Assembly (NCBI GenBank): GCA_001466705.2
Contig: LATX02000211.1
Coordinates: forward strand, 1,922,001 to 1,986,000
Reading direction: 5' to 3'
Source: Moniliophthora roreri
Taxonomy: Eukaryota > Basidiomycota > Agaricomycetes > Agaricales > Marasmiaceae
Length of the DNA: 64,000 nt
Shown here: positions 35,287 to 47,401 of the stretch, one piece after another
Position numbering within the stretch: position 1 is the first letter of the stretch
Layout of the letters: each line of letters opens with the position of its first letter
Position numbers and translations under genes: made by a program
Notes under the pieces: generated by a model
Told to the model about the DNA's origin: nothing
Seen by the model: only the letters and a program-made list of their open reading frames with translations
The model's database searches: none

Positions 35287-37176
35287 ATGGACGGGATTGG
35301 AAAGACATATGGCGCTCTCCTCCTTGGAACACTGGTCTCCTCACTGTGAGTCTAATGCCGCCAAGATCCTAGTCTTCATCTCGTCCTCACTGCATTTTTC
35401 TTTACAGGCTATCTGGCATGGTATTGGTTCAATGTATTATGTATGGGAAGGCGTACAGGCAGGATACGCTACGAATCAAGGCCTTTGTGCGTATCGCCCT
35501 TCGTTTCTTGCACTTCGAGTTGCTAAAAAAAGCTGTTTTTTTTTTCTGGGTGTCATAGGTTTGGACAATATGGTATGTAACGAACTTTATTCCTTTCTCT
35601 CAGCTTGACATTGACCGACCGACTCCAAACCAGGTTACTGGACATGCTACACAACGTTGCGGTCTGGTCGAGCATTTGGACATGGTTCATTGTGGACTTT
35701 GGGTCGGCGGAAAAGTTGGATATCATACCTGAGAGCATACCGGTGTGTATTTCAATCTGACGTTTATAGATGTCAGGGGTCTAATACTCGATCTTTCCAG
35801 CTTTCCATCATTGTAACGGTAAGATGCTGCGCCTTCATACAATCAGCTCGAGATTCATATATATACTATCCATGAAAGGCGATTCTCACTATCTTCGTGC
35901 ATGCGTACGTTCTCGTCTTTTCTTTTTCGCCCTTGATCATTCAAAGCTATTCGGACAGCTTTTTTGTCCTCCGCATATTCATCCGTACGTCTCTTTCTCT
36001 CCGTTCGTTTGACTAGCGCTCACCTGTTCTCGTGGTAACAGTCAGTCAACGGAACTGGTTCATATGTGCTCCAATCGTGCGTAGTTGCGGCTCTTGGCTT
36101 TTACTGCTTAACTAAGACCATAACAGATGTTTCTCGCTGTCCTACGCCTTGTTTCGGCATTCGGTAGGCGTGAAATGTGGTTATTCTTGTACGACAAGCT
36201 TACACGCTCTTCATAGGAACCTCACATCTCATGTTTGTTCCCATCGAGATCCTGACGTGTCTATTCCCCATCCTCATTCTTCCTTTCCAACAGGTTCGGG
36301 GAACCTAGCCTAGACAATTTCAAATCAAAATATCGTGTACGTTATTCTTTCTCCAGGCGAGGTTTCACTGACAGCCGTTTGCAGTGGATTTTCTCTGTGG
36401 GCCTGGGGCTCTCTTCAGCTGTTGACGTGCTGATTACTTGTGCCATGATGTTTATTTTGAGAAGCAGCAGGACAAAGTCCTTGACGTATGTGCTGAAACG
36501 CCTTCTTCCTGTCTACGGTAGTTGACACTTCAGACAGTCTTGGGATCGTTATCGACTCGTTAATCGTGTACACATTGGAGAATGGTGCCATTACGACGTA
36601 CGTTTATGTCCGATTTCCGTCCGGGTTCGTTAGTAACGAGTTGTTTCGCTTCGACAGTGCAGCAACCATCGTCTCAATGATCTGCGTAGGCTGTTCCCCT
36701 AGCAGAGTTACCGATCGTTGACATTTTTTCGTTTCAGTTCTTGACCATGGATAACCTGATCTTCCTAGCCCTATATTTCATCATCGCGAAGCGTTAGTTG
36801 TTCCAAGCCCTCAGGTGCAGCGAGTTACTGATCCTAGGTTTCGTCAGTCTACGCTAACTCTGTCTTGGCCATGTGCGTGCTTTCTCTGCGCCTTACCTGT
36901 TTGCAGCTCATTTTCTCCTTCAGGCTCAATTGTCGCAAGGGCCTTCGTGAATCCCACGATAAGTCATCGATTCCCGAAGACGTCATCAATTTTGAAATCA
37001 TCAATCTCACCAACTCGAGCACCTCAAGCTTTACTACATTAACATCCTGCGATTGCGCGAGTGAAGTTACGACCGGAGACTTGATGCTCTTGAGAGCCGA
37101 AAGAGGTCAGTTAGAGGTTGATCTCAACAAGAGTGTGGAGGTGGGGGATATTTGGAGCGTCTCCAGTCCAATTTAA
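35287..37176 (+). CDS. DUF6534 multi-pass membrane protein
   Basis: Member of a large mushroom-specific family of seven-span membrane proteins of unknown function. About 14 short exons, each splice in frame. Exon 1 MDGIGKTYGALLLGTLVSS joins LLSGMVLVQCIMYGKAYRQD. Later pieces include MLHNVAVWSSIWTWFIVDFG, IILTIF-type AILTIFVHAYSDSFFVLRIF, NWFICAPIMFLAVLRLVSAF, WIFSVGLGLSSAVDVLIT, IDSLIVYTLENGAITT and the family hallmark AKLYANSVLAMLN at about 36860-36935. The cytoplasmic tail is about 80 residues and ends VGDIWSVSSPI. The dense intron pattern hides the gene from simple frame searches. A sensor or receptor role has been proposed for such families but is not shown here. Confidence 0.85.
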
Positions 37177-37680
37177 AAGCTCTTGCCAGAGTGTGGTAGC
37201 ATTTAATCTTTCCCCGCCCATCTTCTTTCTGTTTTACTACTACCATCGTGTTATCGCTGCTATTCTCTCGTACCCTTGTCATGCCGTTCATTTCCTATGT
37301 TATCTGGTAACTTGCCACACGAACGATGCTAATGATATTCATTGCGAAGCCGCAGTGTTCATATAATCCCTCGTACGAAAGATGTGTATAGCATTAATAT
37401 TTGTACCGATGATATAATTTAAATGCGTACTTTTTGCGATGTTCTTGATCCTCGATTCTTCCTTCCCCGCATTTTGACAGCCCCATGGGCCATATCCAAT
37501 ATTTCGTTTCGTCTCCCCACCCCCCGTCCGCTCATGAGTGCTGAGTAACGAGTACTTGTGCTGTGATCGACTGATAGGGTTTATTACATGCCCCACAGCC
37601 ACAACGGCATGGTGTTTTGGACGCGGTGACTTGCATCTTGAAATCCTGTTTTCTTACTACCATCATCTCCTCATGTCCCA
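37177..37680. other. Intergenic, nothing recognised
   Basis: Short spacer holding the end of the DUF6534 gene and the promoter of the lipase. No motif or repeat stands out. Confidence 0.35.
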
Positions 37681-40257
37681 ATGGTCAGTAATTGGGATAC
37701 TTACTCTCGTCAAGGGCTGGACTTAGCTTCGTCTGCTGCATCTTTTGGCTTTTCTGCTGCAAAGTTTGGGACGAGACTCGGTGTAAGTACTACATTCTCA
37801 CGTTGACCAATGGCTGAATGCAATACTCTCACCAAGTTCGCAGTAACACGAGGAATAGCTTCTACTGCTGTTGGAATAACCACATCTGTCGTTGATCACA
37901 CCCTCTTTGGAGGCTTGACCGTCACAAGACCCGTCGTCAGTGGTGCAGTTTCGACCGTTCTGTCGCTGGCCGAGCAGATTACCCTTGCACCCATTCATCT
38001 TAGTGAATACATCACCTCGACATCATTCCTAGCAGCTCACAGCTCTATCAACGTTCTTTCGCTCATCTTCCCCGGCAGTAGCGAAGCCTCGTTTTCTTTG
38101 GCGTCATTCATCACTTTGGTTAAACGCGAATGGTCCGAGCCGTTACACAGTGACCGATTACCCCAGAAACAGTTTGGAATAACGCAAGTGGCTAGGGCAA
38201 TTGTAGCGTGGGTGGCATTGCAGGGTGTTACGCAGGAGTGGCAGGAGAAGAGGTGGCTTAAGCATCTGAAGGAGATTAACGTGAATGAGCCACCGAAGAA
38301 TCATCAGGACTCTCTTAGAACTAGACGGTGCGTTGATGTCGCTCAAATACATTCTCTTTTCACTAGACTGTTTATTCCAGAGGCTCCCGAATACGCGTAA
38401 CATCCGATGTCATCTTCTCAGGGACTCGTAGTCACATCATCACTGCGGACATTGGCGTCGCGCCTTCCAGAGCACAGACCATCTTTTCAAGTAAACATCA
38501 AATGGCGCGACCGGCCAAAATACCGCCAGTCATGGCTGCAACTCCACGCCAAATGTCTATAGCAGAGCTCAAAACCACGTTGCGACGACTATCAAAGATG
38601 GTCTTGGCCGGATACGGCGGCGCCAGTCTGCTTTTCTTTGGCGTGCCTTTGACCTCTGCAGCGGCAGGACGTTTACCTTCCGGAGCTCCTCAAGTGAAGG
38701 CGGAGGAAGCTCAGCTCGCCAATGCAGTCATTGCATCGGAAGCAGAAGCGGCAGGGGATGGCTCGGAACCCAGTGAAGCTCCAGCGCAGGTGGAATATTC
38801 CTGGTGGGACGTGTTGCTAGGAAGGCATGATCATGAGATATTTGAAAAGTTTGCGCAGGCTCCAAATGACAAGATGAAGGCAGATATCAAGATTGGAAGG
38901 GAGCATCTTATGCCAAGGTTTTGGGTATTAACAGATCATTCGAGAGGTCAAGTCGTTCTAGTACTACGTGGTATGTTCGACCTATCTCTTCCATGGATAT
39001 CTTTGTTCTCTGACGAAGACAATGTAGGAACCATGTCGCTCAACGAGATTGCTGTCGACCTTACATGTGATTCTGAAGAGTTTGAGCCTGCTACTACGGA
39101 GGTAGACGAAGAACTGGAATCACACGTTCCTGGACGTTTTCTCTTCCCGAGGGTTCCCTTATCAAGAAGATCATCAAATGCGACGTTACCGTCAGGTAGA
39201 TATCATGTTCACAGCGGGATGCTGCGGATGGCCCGTGCGATGGGTGAGGTCGGAAAACCAGTGCAGCTAGCCGTCCATGAAGCGTTGTATAAGAACCCAG
39301 GATACGGTGCGTTGATTTCATCATAGAGTGCTAGGTTGATTTGACAGCTGCTTTTAAAGAGCTGGTGTTATGCGGGCACAGCTTGGGAGCGGGTGTTGCT
39401 GCCCTGCTGGGTCTGGTTCGTGATATTTATATGATATTGATACGAACACACTTACTAATGTAAATTCTCCAGATGTGGGCCGACCCAAGGACATGTTTAA
39501 CAGTACATTCTAGTGGGCTTCCCGTCGGTCGTAGGGTGTCAGTTTACTGCTTTGCGCCACCGTATGTTGTTCAAAAACATCGTTACAGCACGTATTGTCA
39601 CCTAATCATCTTTACAGCGCTCTCACAGACGCATCTCTCAGTAGGCTTGCCAGTCACCTCATCGTGTCCTTTGTGTACTCGCACGACGTTGTTTCCCGGT
39701 TATCGCTAGGCTCTGTTCGTGACCTCAAGAACGCCGCAATGTGGTTATGTGACGCGAATGAAGGAGATCGACAAGATGCTGGATACACCGCTGTTACCAA
39801 TCGAGCAAGTCAGTGGAAGGCTGGGAATGGGTCACCGGAGGATCCTCAATGGGTGCGTGACCGACTCTCAGCAAACCTATTGATACCGGGTTTTTCTGAC
39901 ACGATTGATGGGTGTAGTTTATCGCTGTGCGGAAGACACTAGAGGCCAATATGCAGATGGCTCATACATTTCCTCCTGGAAGAGTACTATGGGCATTGAG
40001 GGAAAGCGATCTACATCCGTCTCATCGATCTATAACAGCGAGCTCGGCTGCGAGTAGTACTTCCCAGGACAAGCTCAGACTTTTCGAGGTGCTTGACGTG
40101 GAGAAGGTATTCTCGCAGATTGTATTCGCGAAGGATATGCTAGGGTGAGTGTTCCGCCGAATAATGTTTCTCGTTTGTTTCATAACTGATAGCTGAGGAT
40201 ATTCATAGTGCTCATATGCCACACAAATATGACAGCGTGCTTCACGATCTTTTGTAG
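37681..40257 (+). CDS. Class 3 lipase (sn1-specific diacylglycerol lipase-like)
   Basis: Alpha/beta hydrolase that probably cleaves diacylglycerol or related lipids at a membrane. Exon 1 37681-37782 (MVSNWDTYSRQGLDLASSA) joins across a 54-base intron to FAVTRGIASTAVGI; hydrophobic stretches in the first ~170 residues suggest membrane association. The lipase core has VVLVLRGTMSLNEIAVDL, the nucleophile in LVLCGHSLGAGVAALL, the acid in SFVYSHDVVSRLSLG and a likely catalytic His in AHMPHKYDSVLHDLL, encoded by the last exon after the intron at 40146-40208. TAG ends at 40257. The order of elements matches fungal relatives of DAG lipase. Introns also fall at about 38329, 38971, 39307, 39411, 39562 and 39854. 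Confidence 0.88.
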
Positions 40258-40670
40258 TGCATTCTTATAATTGTATCATAACTGTCAATATTGGATGGAA
40301 TGGATTATAGACCTGCCGCACTCACCAATCCTCCATTGTAATCGTCTCCGGCGCAGTGCTTTAGTCAAGGTGATGAATTCGATCATTCACAAGAAGTTCA
40401 CTAAGACATCGGAGTTGATTTCTTCACTCGAAACAAGTCTACAAAGTATATTATCTCAACTCCCTCTTTCGAGCTACCAAGTCAGGCCACTGATGCATCT
40501 TAGCCTCCTTGACTCCCTCAGGCAACTTCATGTTGGGCTTGGTTCCTGATCCAGACTCAACCAAAGAATCAGACAACTGATCATCTGTCTGTCTGCAATC
40601 CTGTTGACCAAACATCATAGTCAAGCATAAAAGCGCTGTTGAAGATTGACTATCAACTCCTGCTTGATCG
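40258..40670. other. Spacer between lipase and duplicated region
   Basis: No gene supported. This is the 3' flank of the lipase and the left edge of the tandem duplication starting about 40650. The sequence LPLSSYQVRPLMHL read at 40450-40510 has no known family. Confidence 0.35.
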
Positions 40671-42330
40671 CTACAAGATCATTGTCCACATCAGAGATGG
40701 ATTTTCCTCCAGGCTGGGAATCCCCATGGAAGGATAAAAACTTGAGATGATAGTCCCTTGTGTAAAATCAACATCTGGTCCTTGTTCGTAAAACTTGAAA
40801 AAAAAGTTGTGACATGCTCCGCATGAGGGCTTTGAACAGCCAATGTACGAGAAGGTGCCACCTTGCTGCTCAATAAGATGGATGGCCATTGCAATCAATC
40901 TCACAGTGCACCGTTGGGGTGTGACATGGCTTGATGGGAGACTCTGCTTTGAGTTCATGTCTCTGGTAGAGAAGTTGTGGATAGGTCTCGTGGAATGGCA
41001 TGGGGGATGAGATTGCGAGTGAAGAGAGAGTATGTTGACCCGAGGTACATGAAGTGGAGATGGGGTGTCTCGCAGCAACAGGTGCGAAAAGAGTGTTTGA
41101 TGGCAGAGGTGGTGGAAGAAAGCGCTAATGGTGGTACCGAGGTGGAAGATGTGGTGGGATGGAAGATGATGCGTGTTTGCGAGGACTTTGCGGCTGCATA
41201 AGTGTTTAATTCTGGACCGAAATCGACAGAATACGGCATTGCTTTATATGGCTCTCATCTCCAATTCCAACGATCCATCGACAAGGGACAGAAGATGGTT
41301 AGATTGAGAAAGCGTTGCCAGAACCAAGCTTGAAAGGTGGAGCCAGATGTTCTTGTTCCACCTTTTCATACTAAACGGTACTAGATCCTCTCTTCACCTC
41401 ACAAATAGAAGTGAACAGGTAGTTCAAGACGAACGAGAAGACATACCCTTCCTTACGATGTTCATGAGCCCATCAATTTGTCAAAGAATGGCCATGACAA
41501 GACCTCCAGGTCGTTTGAAACGATACCGTCCGCGACCAAGATTCCGTCAAAAGTTTCTACTTCACTCGACATACCCTCTAGTGTTCCACCCTGGTCGTCC
41601 TAATATTCCTCTACCTCATCGTGATCACATCCCTCAACTTCGCCAAATCCGGTACAAATGAAGCTCCTTGCCTAATCATATTCTCGATGTCGGTGTCAAC
41701 ATACCGCTTCCGGAACGGGTTGATTTGTCCAATCGTTTCAGGTATCACTTCCAGCTGTACGCGTAGATGAGCGATTCAAGTTTACGCGCCTCTAGCCGGT
41801 GAGTCTTTGTGAGAGCTGGTGAGCCGGCGCCTGAACAATGTTTTGAAGCCCTTCTTGATTTTCTGAGACAAGGTCGAGTGATTACGTTTGTCTTAACACC
41901 CTCCTTTCCTGGAGTCAACGATTGCGGATACTGCCGCTACACCCTTCTCGGTCTCGACCACAAGCCCAGCGAGAAGGTCTAGAAAGAACTGGCCCCGTCT
42001 TGCGCTCGCCGTGTTGAATAGAGGGTAGTACTCGAGGGTAAGGAGCGGAGGCAGTTGAAGCCGTAGGAGCTCCATAGGAGGTGTGGATGTTGATCTTTGC
42101 GGTTCGGAGTGTGACATTTTCGAGCCTTTTTTGCGAAAATGGCCTCCTGTAGACGAGGATGTGAGGACGGTGGCGGGGATAGTTGTGAACTGTCTGCCAT
42201 GACTGCTGGGGACTCGCCATGAGTGTCAGTAGCTGATGCAACCTTTCATCTTTCGTAGGTGTTAGGGGATAAAGAGGTAAGCGTCGCGTGAACGCGATCT
42301 TCAATGTCAGCGCAACTCTCACCGTGACCA
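40671..42330 (-). pseudogene. Broken copy of the OTT_1508-like deaminase gene
   Basis: Degenerate paralogue of the gene at 44327-46644. The 5' part matches in RRGQFFLDLLAGLVVETEKG (about 42000-41930; compare QRGQYLLDTLAMLSIAEESG in the intact copy), then stops. The middle is badly eroded. The deaminase core survives in two frames: TPTVHCE at about 40920-40900 and FSYIGCSKPSCGACHNFFF at about 40850-40795. A 4-base duplication (AATC twice on the plus strand, 40893-40900) separates the HxE motif from the CxxxxCxxC motif, and the first frame then stops. No functional product is expected. Confidence 0.75.
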
Positions 42331-42372
42331 CTACCTCTCACCGTGACCACTACCTCTCACCGTGACCACTAC
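42316..42372 (+). repeat. Three tandem copies of a 19-bp unit
   Basis: The unit CTCTCACCGTGACCACTAC is repeated three times without a mismatch and ends five bases before the start codon at 42377. It lies in the divergent promoter/leader between the broken deaminase and the unknown gene. The corresponding place in the right unit (about 46810-46840) shows no such array, so it arose or expanded after duplication, or was lost there. Confidence 0.85.
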
Positions 42373-42376
42373 CACG

Positions 42377-43757
42377 ATGAACGAGGACGTCAATTACCGT
42401 CGCCGACATGGCACTAGTAGCTCTCTATTTTCTCGAATTCGTACTTTTAATCACCATGCATTCAACTCTATTGGTTCCTTTTTCAACCAACTCGATAATC
42501 CAAATATCTACAGTGACGAACAAGACTCGGATATCATTGCTCCTCAACTTTTCTCTTCAGATTACTCTCCAGAAATCGGACCTCTTCATACACCTACTCC
42601 ATCACGACCTGTTACGCCTCATAGTCACAACCGGGGTATCAGCAAACGCATCTTTTCCTTTGGTGGATCAGGACGTAATCAACGCTACATAGACAATTCC
42701 TACTCGAACCATCACTGTTTCTCTGCCATGGAATCCCCAAACCAAGTCGAAATCCCACTAGCACAGCTCGGGATCAAACCCTTTGCTTCGGATGGAAACG
42801 ATACCACACCTCCTTTGTCTCCAGACGCTTCTTCTACTTCATCCTGGACCTCTTTCCAGGATTTCGACAATCCTTACGGTGATCCCGGGTTTCGACGCAA
42901 TCCTGCACGCGCGTCAGAAATTCGAGAAGGGAAGCGACCCCAGAAGGATGCCAGTATTCCAGTGGACTTGGACATCGTACATTCTTCTCTTCTCTTCCCT
43001 ATTTCTTCTGACGTCTTCGTAGCACCACGACTCCAACGATCAGGCCATGCAAGCGAACACAGAAATAGCTGAAGATACAGGTGACGACTCTGAATGGTAC
43101 GGCTTGGAATATACCCTTGAACTTAGTGCCCAAGAACGCGAGAGGGACCGTCGGGCTTCGTACGAACCCGAATCGGTGGGAGAGTTTAGCAAGGTTCTCT
43201 TCTCTTCTCTTGCTTTCTGTCTCTTTATTTCCTTTTGTCTTACTGATCTACATACACACAGAGCCGCGAATCTTACACCATCCTTCACCCCCAACACCCT
43301 CTCTGCCACGCAAGAACAGAAACATACAGTCAATGGAAAAACTGGCACTCTTATCTCGATCACCAAAAAGGCATTGAATTCAAGTCTCTTTCCAAGGATC
43401 TGGCATGGTTGTACCTAGCCGAGGTGAGGTTGAGGGACGTGTATTATTGGCAATTGGTACGCGTCCGTTTATCATCTTTCAAGTCCTTTCACGATACTAA
43501 TTTCATCGGTATAGGAAAACTATGGCGTAGTAGGATATGACATTGAGGAACAGCTTGATTTAGTTGTTCAACACCGACCGGTGAGTCTTTGGTCCTTTCT
43601 TTTTTTTTTCTTGTCATGTCGTAATCCCAACCCCAACTGGCGTCAATAGGACCCATACTTTCCACCTCAAAAGCACAACCTTGGATGGTACCTCAAGCGT
43701 TCACGTTCTCTCGCGTCTCTACGCGAACTCGTCCAGTCCGAGTCCAAGTTTCCTTGA
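42377..43757 (+). CDS. Hypothetical protein, intact copy in duplicated region
   Basis: No family recognised. Start ATG 42377 (MNEDVNYRRRHGTSSSLF). Exon 1 runs to 42976; a 46-base intron joins LDI to HHDSNDQAMQ at 43023. Further introns lie at 43193-43261, about 43460-43515 and about 43582-43649, all in frame; TGA ends at 43757. The first ~200 residues are Ser/Pro/Asn-rich and probably disordered (GPLHTPTPSRPVTPHSHNR). The second half looks folded: a His/Trp/Tyr-rich segment (YSQWKNWHSYLDHQKG, DLAWLYLAEVRLRDVYYW) and an acidic helix (GYDIEEQLDLVVQHRP). The end is basic (KRSRSLASLRELVQSESKFP). A relic of a second copy lies at about 46840-47060. Role unknown. Confidence 0.6.
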
Positions 43758-43859
43758 TCGCGTCATTCGCATTGTTTGTATGTACTCTACACCTTGTCAT
43801 CAATGCGAATGCTTTCTCAGTCAATGTATCTTACACTTTTGTACTAGTAGTCGCACCTA

Positions 43860-44300
43860 TAGAATGGTATCCAATATTCCTTCATATTATGCATCGCATA
43901 CAAAATAATGAATATAAACAAGTAAACTATAGTGCTGCGGGGTACGGTAATAGCAATGTATCTAGTAAGTGATGTCAGAGATACATATGTGCGCGGAAAA
44001 TCGTCCAGGTCCAGATGATGTTGTTCCATGATGAATGAATGAGTGAGAGAAACGAGTGTAAAGGAACGAGAGGAAGAGGAAAGAGAAAGGCCCACTACGA
44101 CTTGAATCAAACAATCCATCAACGTCCTTGGACTTCTTCGGAATCGCTAATCGAGCGCCAACTGCCTCAACGCACTAGGCACTTGATGAGCCTGAGCTCC
44201 TCCAGGGTCTGCCGTGTTCCACGCTAGCTGCCAATGGCCTACGCCTTTCGCAACTACTCATATCCTAGTAGCGCTCGCAGAAAGAGTATTTATTCCCCTG
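43860..44300 (-). pseudogene. Fragment of the Pcl-type cyclin gene 3' end
   Basis: Matches the 3' coding end and 3' flank of the intact cyclin at 47402-48909. On the minus strand near 44215-44150 one reads GAQAHQVPSALRQLALD followed by a stop (compare EAQAHQVSSALRRLVLAP in the intact gene). The 3' flank match is direct: 43880-44060 resembles 47080-47300, including CATCGCATACAAAA and ACAAGTAAACTA. Only about the last 60-80 codons are present, so this is a by-product of the duplication breakpoint rather than a decayed whole gene. Confidence 0.75.
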
Positions 44301-44326
44301 CTACCAATCGTCGCGGTATCACCGAG

Positions 44327-46644
44327 TCAGAGAGTTGGTGGCATGCCGATTCCCCACGAAGCTTTTGCAGCAGCAATCGCCGCAGCCGCAGCCAGAGCAT
44401 CCGTCCTCTCCTTACGAGCTCTAAGACCTTGTTTGACACCAGAGCCTGAACCGACAGATGAACTTGGTAGTTGAGCACCCGTTGGGCCGCTCTCACACCA
44501 TCGATTGTAGCTCTGGAAAAAGCTCTGTGTCAACTTGATTGCCAATCGCCGCTGCACGAGTTGGAGAATGTGTTCGAGATCATCTCCAATGCCAGCGTGT
44601 CTCCAGGATGGGAATGCCCAGGAAGGGTAGAATCTTTGGTGTGAACGTCTTGTCGAAAACTGATGCTTGGTTGATGTGCGGAGAATGTCAAAAAAGGTAA
44701 AACATGCACCGCATAAACGTTTGGAACAACCAATATATGAAAAGGCGTCAACCTGTTCTTCCATCAAGTACATGGCCATAGCAACCTCACAGTGAACGGT
44801 GGGGTGTCTGCAATATCTGATGGGGGTTTCAGGGTCCTTGATCGTGTAGCGACTATGGAGCAAGGAGATGAACTCTTCTAGATCGGGCGTTGAAGTGGAT
44901 TGAGATGACTCTGCAGTAGAGGGCGTGGATTTAGGAGAGGGGATGTTTGTGGTAAGCGCCTTGGGTTGAGGAGCGGACTTTGTAGCAACTGAATCGTAGG
45001 CATGCCGAATGCTCTGCGCACCAAGGTCAACAGCATAGCCATGTGAGCCATAAGGATCCAGGACAAGTACTTCAAATGACCCATTCACGAGGTGGCGAAG
45101 AATACCCGACCGTGAAAGGGTAACGAGTGCCAGGCTTGCAAGGTGTAAGGAGAAGATGTTCAGGACCAATGTCTTCATACTGAAGTATTGGAGTCCTGTA
45201 ACTGTTACGAAGAAGGGCGAATTAGAAATCTAAATGACAACAGTGGTGACAGGAACATACACACTCTTCGAAGCCTGCCCATTAGAAGGTCAAAGTTATT
45301 GAAAAACGACCATTCAGTATCTTCAATATTCTTCGGGACGATCCCCGAGTCCCAAAACCTTGTGTGCAGTGCCCTGATGAGGAGTGCCACAGTCGCAAGA
45401 TCTTCACGCTTGACTGCCTGCAAAACTGCATCGATCCCTGTAACCACCTCCATCATCTTCTCGGCATCTTTTTTCGAAAACAAGTTTGCCGTATTCCTAG
45501 ATCCTCCGTCGATCAACTTTTGAAGTTCGCCACAAAGGAGTAGATACCACGAATCAAACACATTCATCCGCTTATTAACTCGCTTCATATAGCGGGCTCG
45601 ACTATATGGATATGTTTTATTCTCCAACTCCTTCACATATGGTATCAGGTAATCGTCAAGATCTGAATCCAACAGTGGCAGCTTGATTCCTTGAACGATC
45701 CGATGAAGACTCTGGATATGGCTGCGTACTTTGTCCTTGAAAACTGCGGGGTCTCCGTTGAAAGTATTGAACATGACGTTGAGCGTCGTTTTGACGCCAG
45801 TGGCTGTTTGGGTGACGATAGCTGATGTAGCTGCTACTCCGCTTTCTTCCGCGATCGAAAGCATTGCCAAGGTATCAAGGAGATACTGGCCACGCTGTAC
45901 ATTGTGACTGGTGGACGGAGGGCAGCACGAAGCATGTTCCTGCTCTTCATGCTGCAAGTCGTCTTGCGGAAAAACGACGAGCAACTCGTTCCAAAATGAA
46001 GCATCGTGGAGAGTTAAGCAAGGTAGCCCGCCGGGTGAATGTGTCCGCAGCGAAGTGGTGCGAGAACCTGAGCTTTCGCTGCCACCTGGCGCTGCGCCCC
46101 TTTCTGTGGAGGGTATAGAGTGAGACGATCGACTCCGGGAAATGTGGAGGACGCCCCGCAGATTTGAATCCAGGCTATGCTGAGCATCTTTCGCGGTTGA
46201 GGAAACTACTTGAGAGACACTTTCTGCAGTTGAGGTCGATTTTGGGCAGAAAAATGGAGGTAAGAATCGTGAGGTAGTTTCTGCATTGGGAGTTGTCGAT
46301 CTTTTGGAGCTGATATTCCAGAGAATCAAGCCTCTTTTGCGAGAAGCATCTTCTGTGGGAGTGGTAGATGATGCGATCCGTTTCTTCGCTCGAACGACCA
46401 TCTTCCAGCCAGTGGTTGACCGTTGAAACTTGGTCACTGATGAGGAAACCGTGACATTCTGCGAGGATGGCTGGAATTTTTCTACCTGTCCGGACGACTG
46501 GGAGAAGGGCCATCGTAGTATCCGTGATAACTTGGGAAAAGCAGACCTCAGTTGTGCACCTTTTTTCTTCTCTCCGTCGCGTGTGGCCAAAGGGCTTGCT
46601 GGGCTCGTAAGGGCTAACCTCGTATAACCAGTTTTGGGGGTCAT
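44327..46644 (-). CDS. OTT_1508-like deaminase-domain protein
   Basis: Predicted zinc-dependent deaminase of the family named after Orientia OTT_1508, widespread in fungi; members belong to the cytidine-deaminase-like superfamily and their substrates are unknown. Exon 1 46644 to about 45258 joins across an intron with donor GTATGT (ending about 45199) to exon 2, in frame (RRV..FTGLQYFSMKT). The first ~200 residues are basic and Ser-rich. A helical region follows (QRGQYLLDTLAMLSIAEESG, HIQSLHRIVQGIKLP, DSWYLLLCGELQKLIDGG). The deaminase core is C-terminal: PTVHCEVAMAMYLMEE supplies the zinc His and the catalytic Glu (about 44800), and YIGCSKRLCGACFTFF the zinc Cys residues (about 44740-44695). 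The tail is Ala/Ser-rich. All core residues are intact, unlike the copy at 40671-42330. Confidence 0.75.
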
Positions 46645-46839
46645 ACCGCTGGTGAAACGATGCGATTGTCAGATCTCGAAAATTTAAATGGAAAAAGCTG
46701 CGCTTACAAACATTGTGAAACGGAAAGGTACGAAGAGGAAATAGGAGTCTTGAACGTTGGAAGCCTGAGGGGGAGGATGCGCGAGTCGGAGTTCGTGGCA
46801 AGTCGACTTGTTATCTCCCTCCCTCACCACCACAACGAC

Positions 46840-47100
46840 GGCACTACTAGTTTTCTTTATTCTCAAATTCGTACATGAACGGCTATTTAAATATCTACAG
46901 TGACGAACAAGACTCGGATATCATTATTCATGCATCTACGTACTCCATCTCGACCCGCCAGTACGCCTCATGATTAATCACAGCCAGAGTCTCAGCAAAC
47001 ACACCTTTCTTTCCCCAGTGGACCAGGATGTAATCAGCACAACGCAGCACCTGCAGCACAGTATCCAACATTTCTTCATATTGAATTATGCATCGCATAC
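46840..47100 (+). pseudogene. Relic of the unknown gene (right-unit copy)
   Basis: Matches exon 1 of the gene at 42377: both contain ATATCTACAGTGACGAACAA followed by GACTCGGATATCATT, and farther on CTCAGCAAAC against ATCAGCAAAC. Deletions shorten it strongly and no long frame remains. It shows that the right unit once held the same gene. Confidence 0.75.
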
Positions 47101-47401
47101 AAAACAAAGAAAAAAAGATACAAACAAGTAAACTAATAGTACTACGGGGTATAGCATGTACAGTAAATGGGGTAGTGTGTCTAGTAGTAGTGTAGGTGTA
47201 GTAATGTCAGAGATATGTGTCCGTAAAAAAAGATTGTCCAAGTCCAGGTGTTATTGTCCATGAATGAATAAGGAAAACGAGTGTAAAAAGGAAACGAGAG
47301 GAAGAAGTCTTGATGAACCCAGTTTTAATATCAAACGTCCGAATAGCTATCCCGAATCCTAAATGCGAAAAAAGAAAAGGAGAAAAAAGGGCACCACGAC
47401 T

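Larger units (their letters stand above)
40650..44310. repeat. Tandem segmental duplication, left unit
   Basis: About 3.65 kb holding the broken deaminase (-), the intact unknown gene (+) and a fragment of the cyclin 3' end (-), in the same order and orientation as the right unit at 44310-47560. Homology is visible at several points, for example the deaminase core, ATATCTACAGTGACGAACAA at about 42510, and the cyclin tail near 44100-44220. Boundaries are approximate. Confidence 0.75.
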
